Assembly: GCA_003131945.1 (NCBI GenBank)
Contig: PKWD01000274.1
Location: 1 to 5,254, forward strand
DNA length: 5,254 nt
Direction: 5' to 3'
Source: Acidimicrobiaceae bacterium
GTDB lineage: Bacteria; Actinomycetota; Acidimicrobiia; Acidimicrobiales; UBA8190
Below are positions 4,923 through 5,254 of the stretch, in pieces. The notes under the pieces were generated by a model, which worked only from the letters and a program-made list of their open reading frames with translations, was not told the DNA's origin and did not search any database. The translations under genes were made by a program, and so were the position numbers. Position 1 is the first letter of the stretch. Each line of letters begins with the position of its first letter.

Positions 4923-4930
4923 AAGGTCGT

Positions 4931-5254
4931 GTGGAGGTATCAGTCGGACCACCGGTGGTGTCCACTCACTTCAACGACGAAGTCGTCGTATGTGAATTGT
5001 CGGGCGAGATGTCAAGCACAAAGGAACAGGGCTACTTTGCTGCCGATACCCGCCTCGTCTCGGGCTACCGGCTGAAGCTTGGCGGTGAGCAGCCGATCCT
5101 GCTCAACGGAGCAGCGGTCTGGCAACACTCGGCGCGCTTCGAATTCACCAATCCCGCCCTCGTCGGCTGCGACGGCCACCAGCTTCCCGAACACTCTCTC
5201 CACCTACGCCTCGATCGGAGCGTCGGTCCTGCGGTCCACGAGGACTACGACCTC
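4931..5254 (+). CDS. Glycogen-debranching-enzyme-like protein (amylo-alpha-1,6-glucosidase family), N-terminal part
   Basis: From GTG 4931 the frame is open for 108 codons to the window's right edge. The residues match the N-terminal beta domain of bacterial glycogen debranching enzymes (GDE_N type). Landmarks are LSGEMSSTKEQGYFAADTRL at 24-43, with the G-x-F-x-x-D-T-R signature, then VSGYRLKLGG, then HSARFEFTNPAL at about 66-77, LHLRLDRSVG (about 90-99) and HEDYDL at the edge. Such proteins normally continue into an (alpha/alpha)6-barrel glycosidase domain that removes alpha-1,6 branches or acts on related glucans or trehalose-type sugars; that part is outside the window, so the activity is inferred from the N-domain alone. 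No signal peptide is seen. The preceding 300 bases are gene-free, so it probably has its own promoter. Confidence 0.8.
   Translation, partial: MEVSVGPPVVSTHFNDEVVVCELSGEMSSTKEQGYFAADTRLVSGYRLKLGGEQPILLNGAAVWQHSARFEFTNPALVGCDGHQLPEHSLHLRLDRSVGPAVHEDYDL

Larger units (their letters stand above)
4375..4930. other. Gene-poor stretch with IS3 remnant and inverted repeats
   Basis: No intact gene is visible on either strand. From left to right it holds a small hairpin (4407-4422), a possible IS3 terminal repeat (4459-4486), the tail of an IS3-type transposase (4509-4643, minus strand), a 6-bp inverted repeat GCAGCG-CTGT-CGCTGC (4681-4696), a 10-bp interrupted hairpin (4783-4807), and the upstream region of the debranching-enzyme-like gene. 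A TTGACC at 4872-4877 resembles a -35 box, but I see no good -10 at standard spacing. Confidence 0.5.

Noticed and set aside
1..5254. CRISPR array, toxin-antitoxin pair or known defence system
   Set aside because: No regularly spaced repeats of CRISPR size and no recognisable defence or toxin domains were seen on either strand.

Overview
The window looks like chromosomal DNA of a high-GC bacterium, most probably an actinomycete relative. The reasons are the GC-rich third codon positions, several GTG starts, a class III nucleotidyl cyclase of the type abundant in Actinomycetota, and a tRNA-like fragment that resembles actinobacterial tRNA-Arg(CCU). I cannot place it more finely from the sequence alone. 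The window breaks into gene-bearing ends and middle, separated by two unusually gene-poor stretches (973-1860 and 4375-4930).

Left end (1-972, minus strand): the N-terminal part of a class I SAM-dependent methyltransferase, which runs off the left edge, and upstream of it a complete GNAT acetyltransferase of the RimJ/RimL type. Then comes about 890 bases with no convincing gene. It contains the 3' half of a tRNA-Arg(CCU)-like gene (1353-1397, minus strand) with no matching 5' half. Short direct repeats of 11-base period lie on both sides (1066-1082 and 1516-1536). This layout suggests an integrase attachment site or the scar of a lost integrative element.

Middle (1861-4374): a class III adenylate/guanylate cyclase domain protein (minus strand) whose catalytic core is well kept but whose first strand is not recognisable. 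It lies head-to-head with a nitronate monooxygenase (plus strand). After this comes a DUF488-family gene, also on the plus strand. Its GTG start overlaps the stop of a 22-codon ORF in a GTGA arrangement, and that small ORF carries the only good ribosome binding site, so the pair looks translationally coupled.

Right end (4375-5254): a gene-poor stretch with the decayed C-terminal tip of an IS3-type transposase and several inverted repeats, followed by the 5' part of a glycogen-debranching-enzyme-like (amylo-alpha-1,6-glucosidase family) gene. That gene has a clear Shine-Dalgarno sequence and runs off the right edge. The genes do not form one obvious pathway. The window reads as a patchwork of single housekeeping or accessory genes around two decayed mobile-DNA scars.
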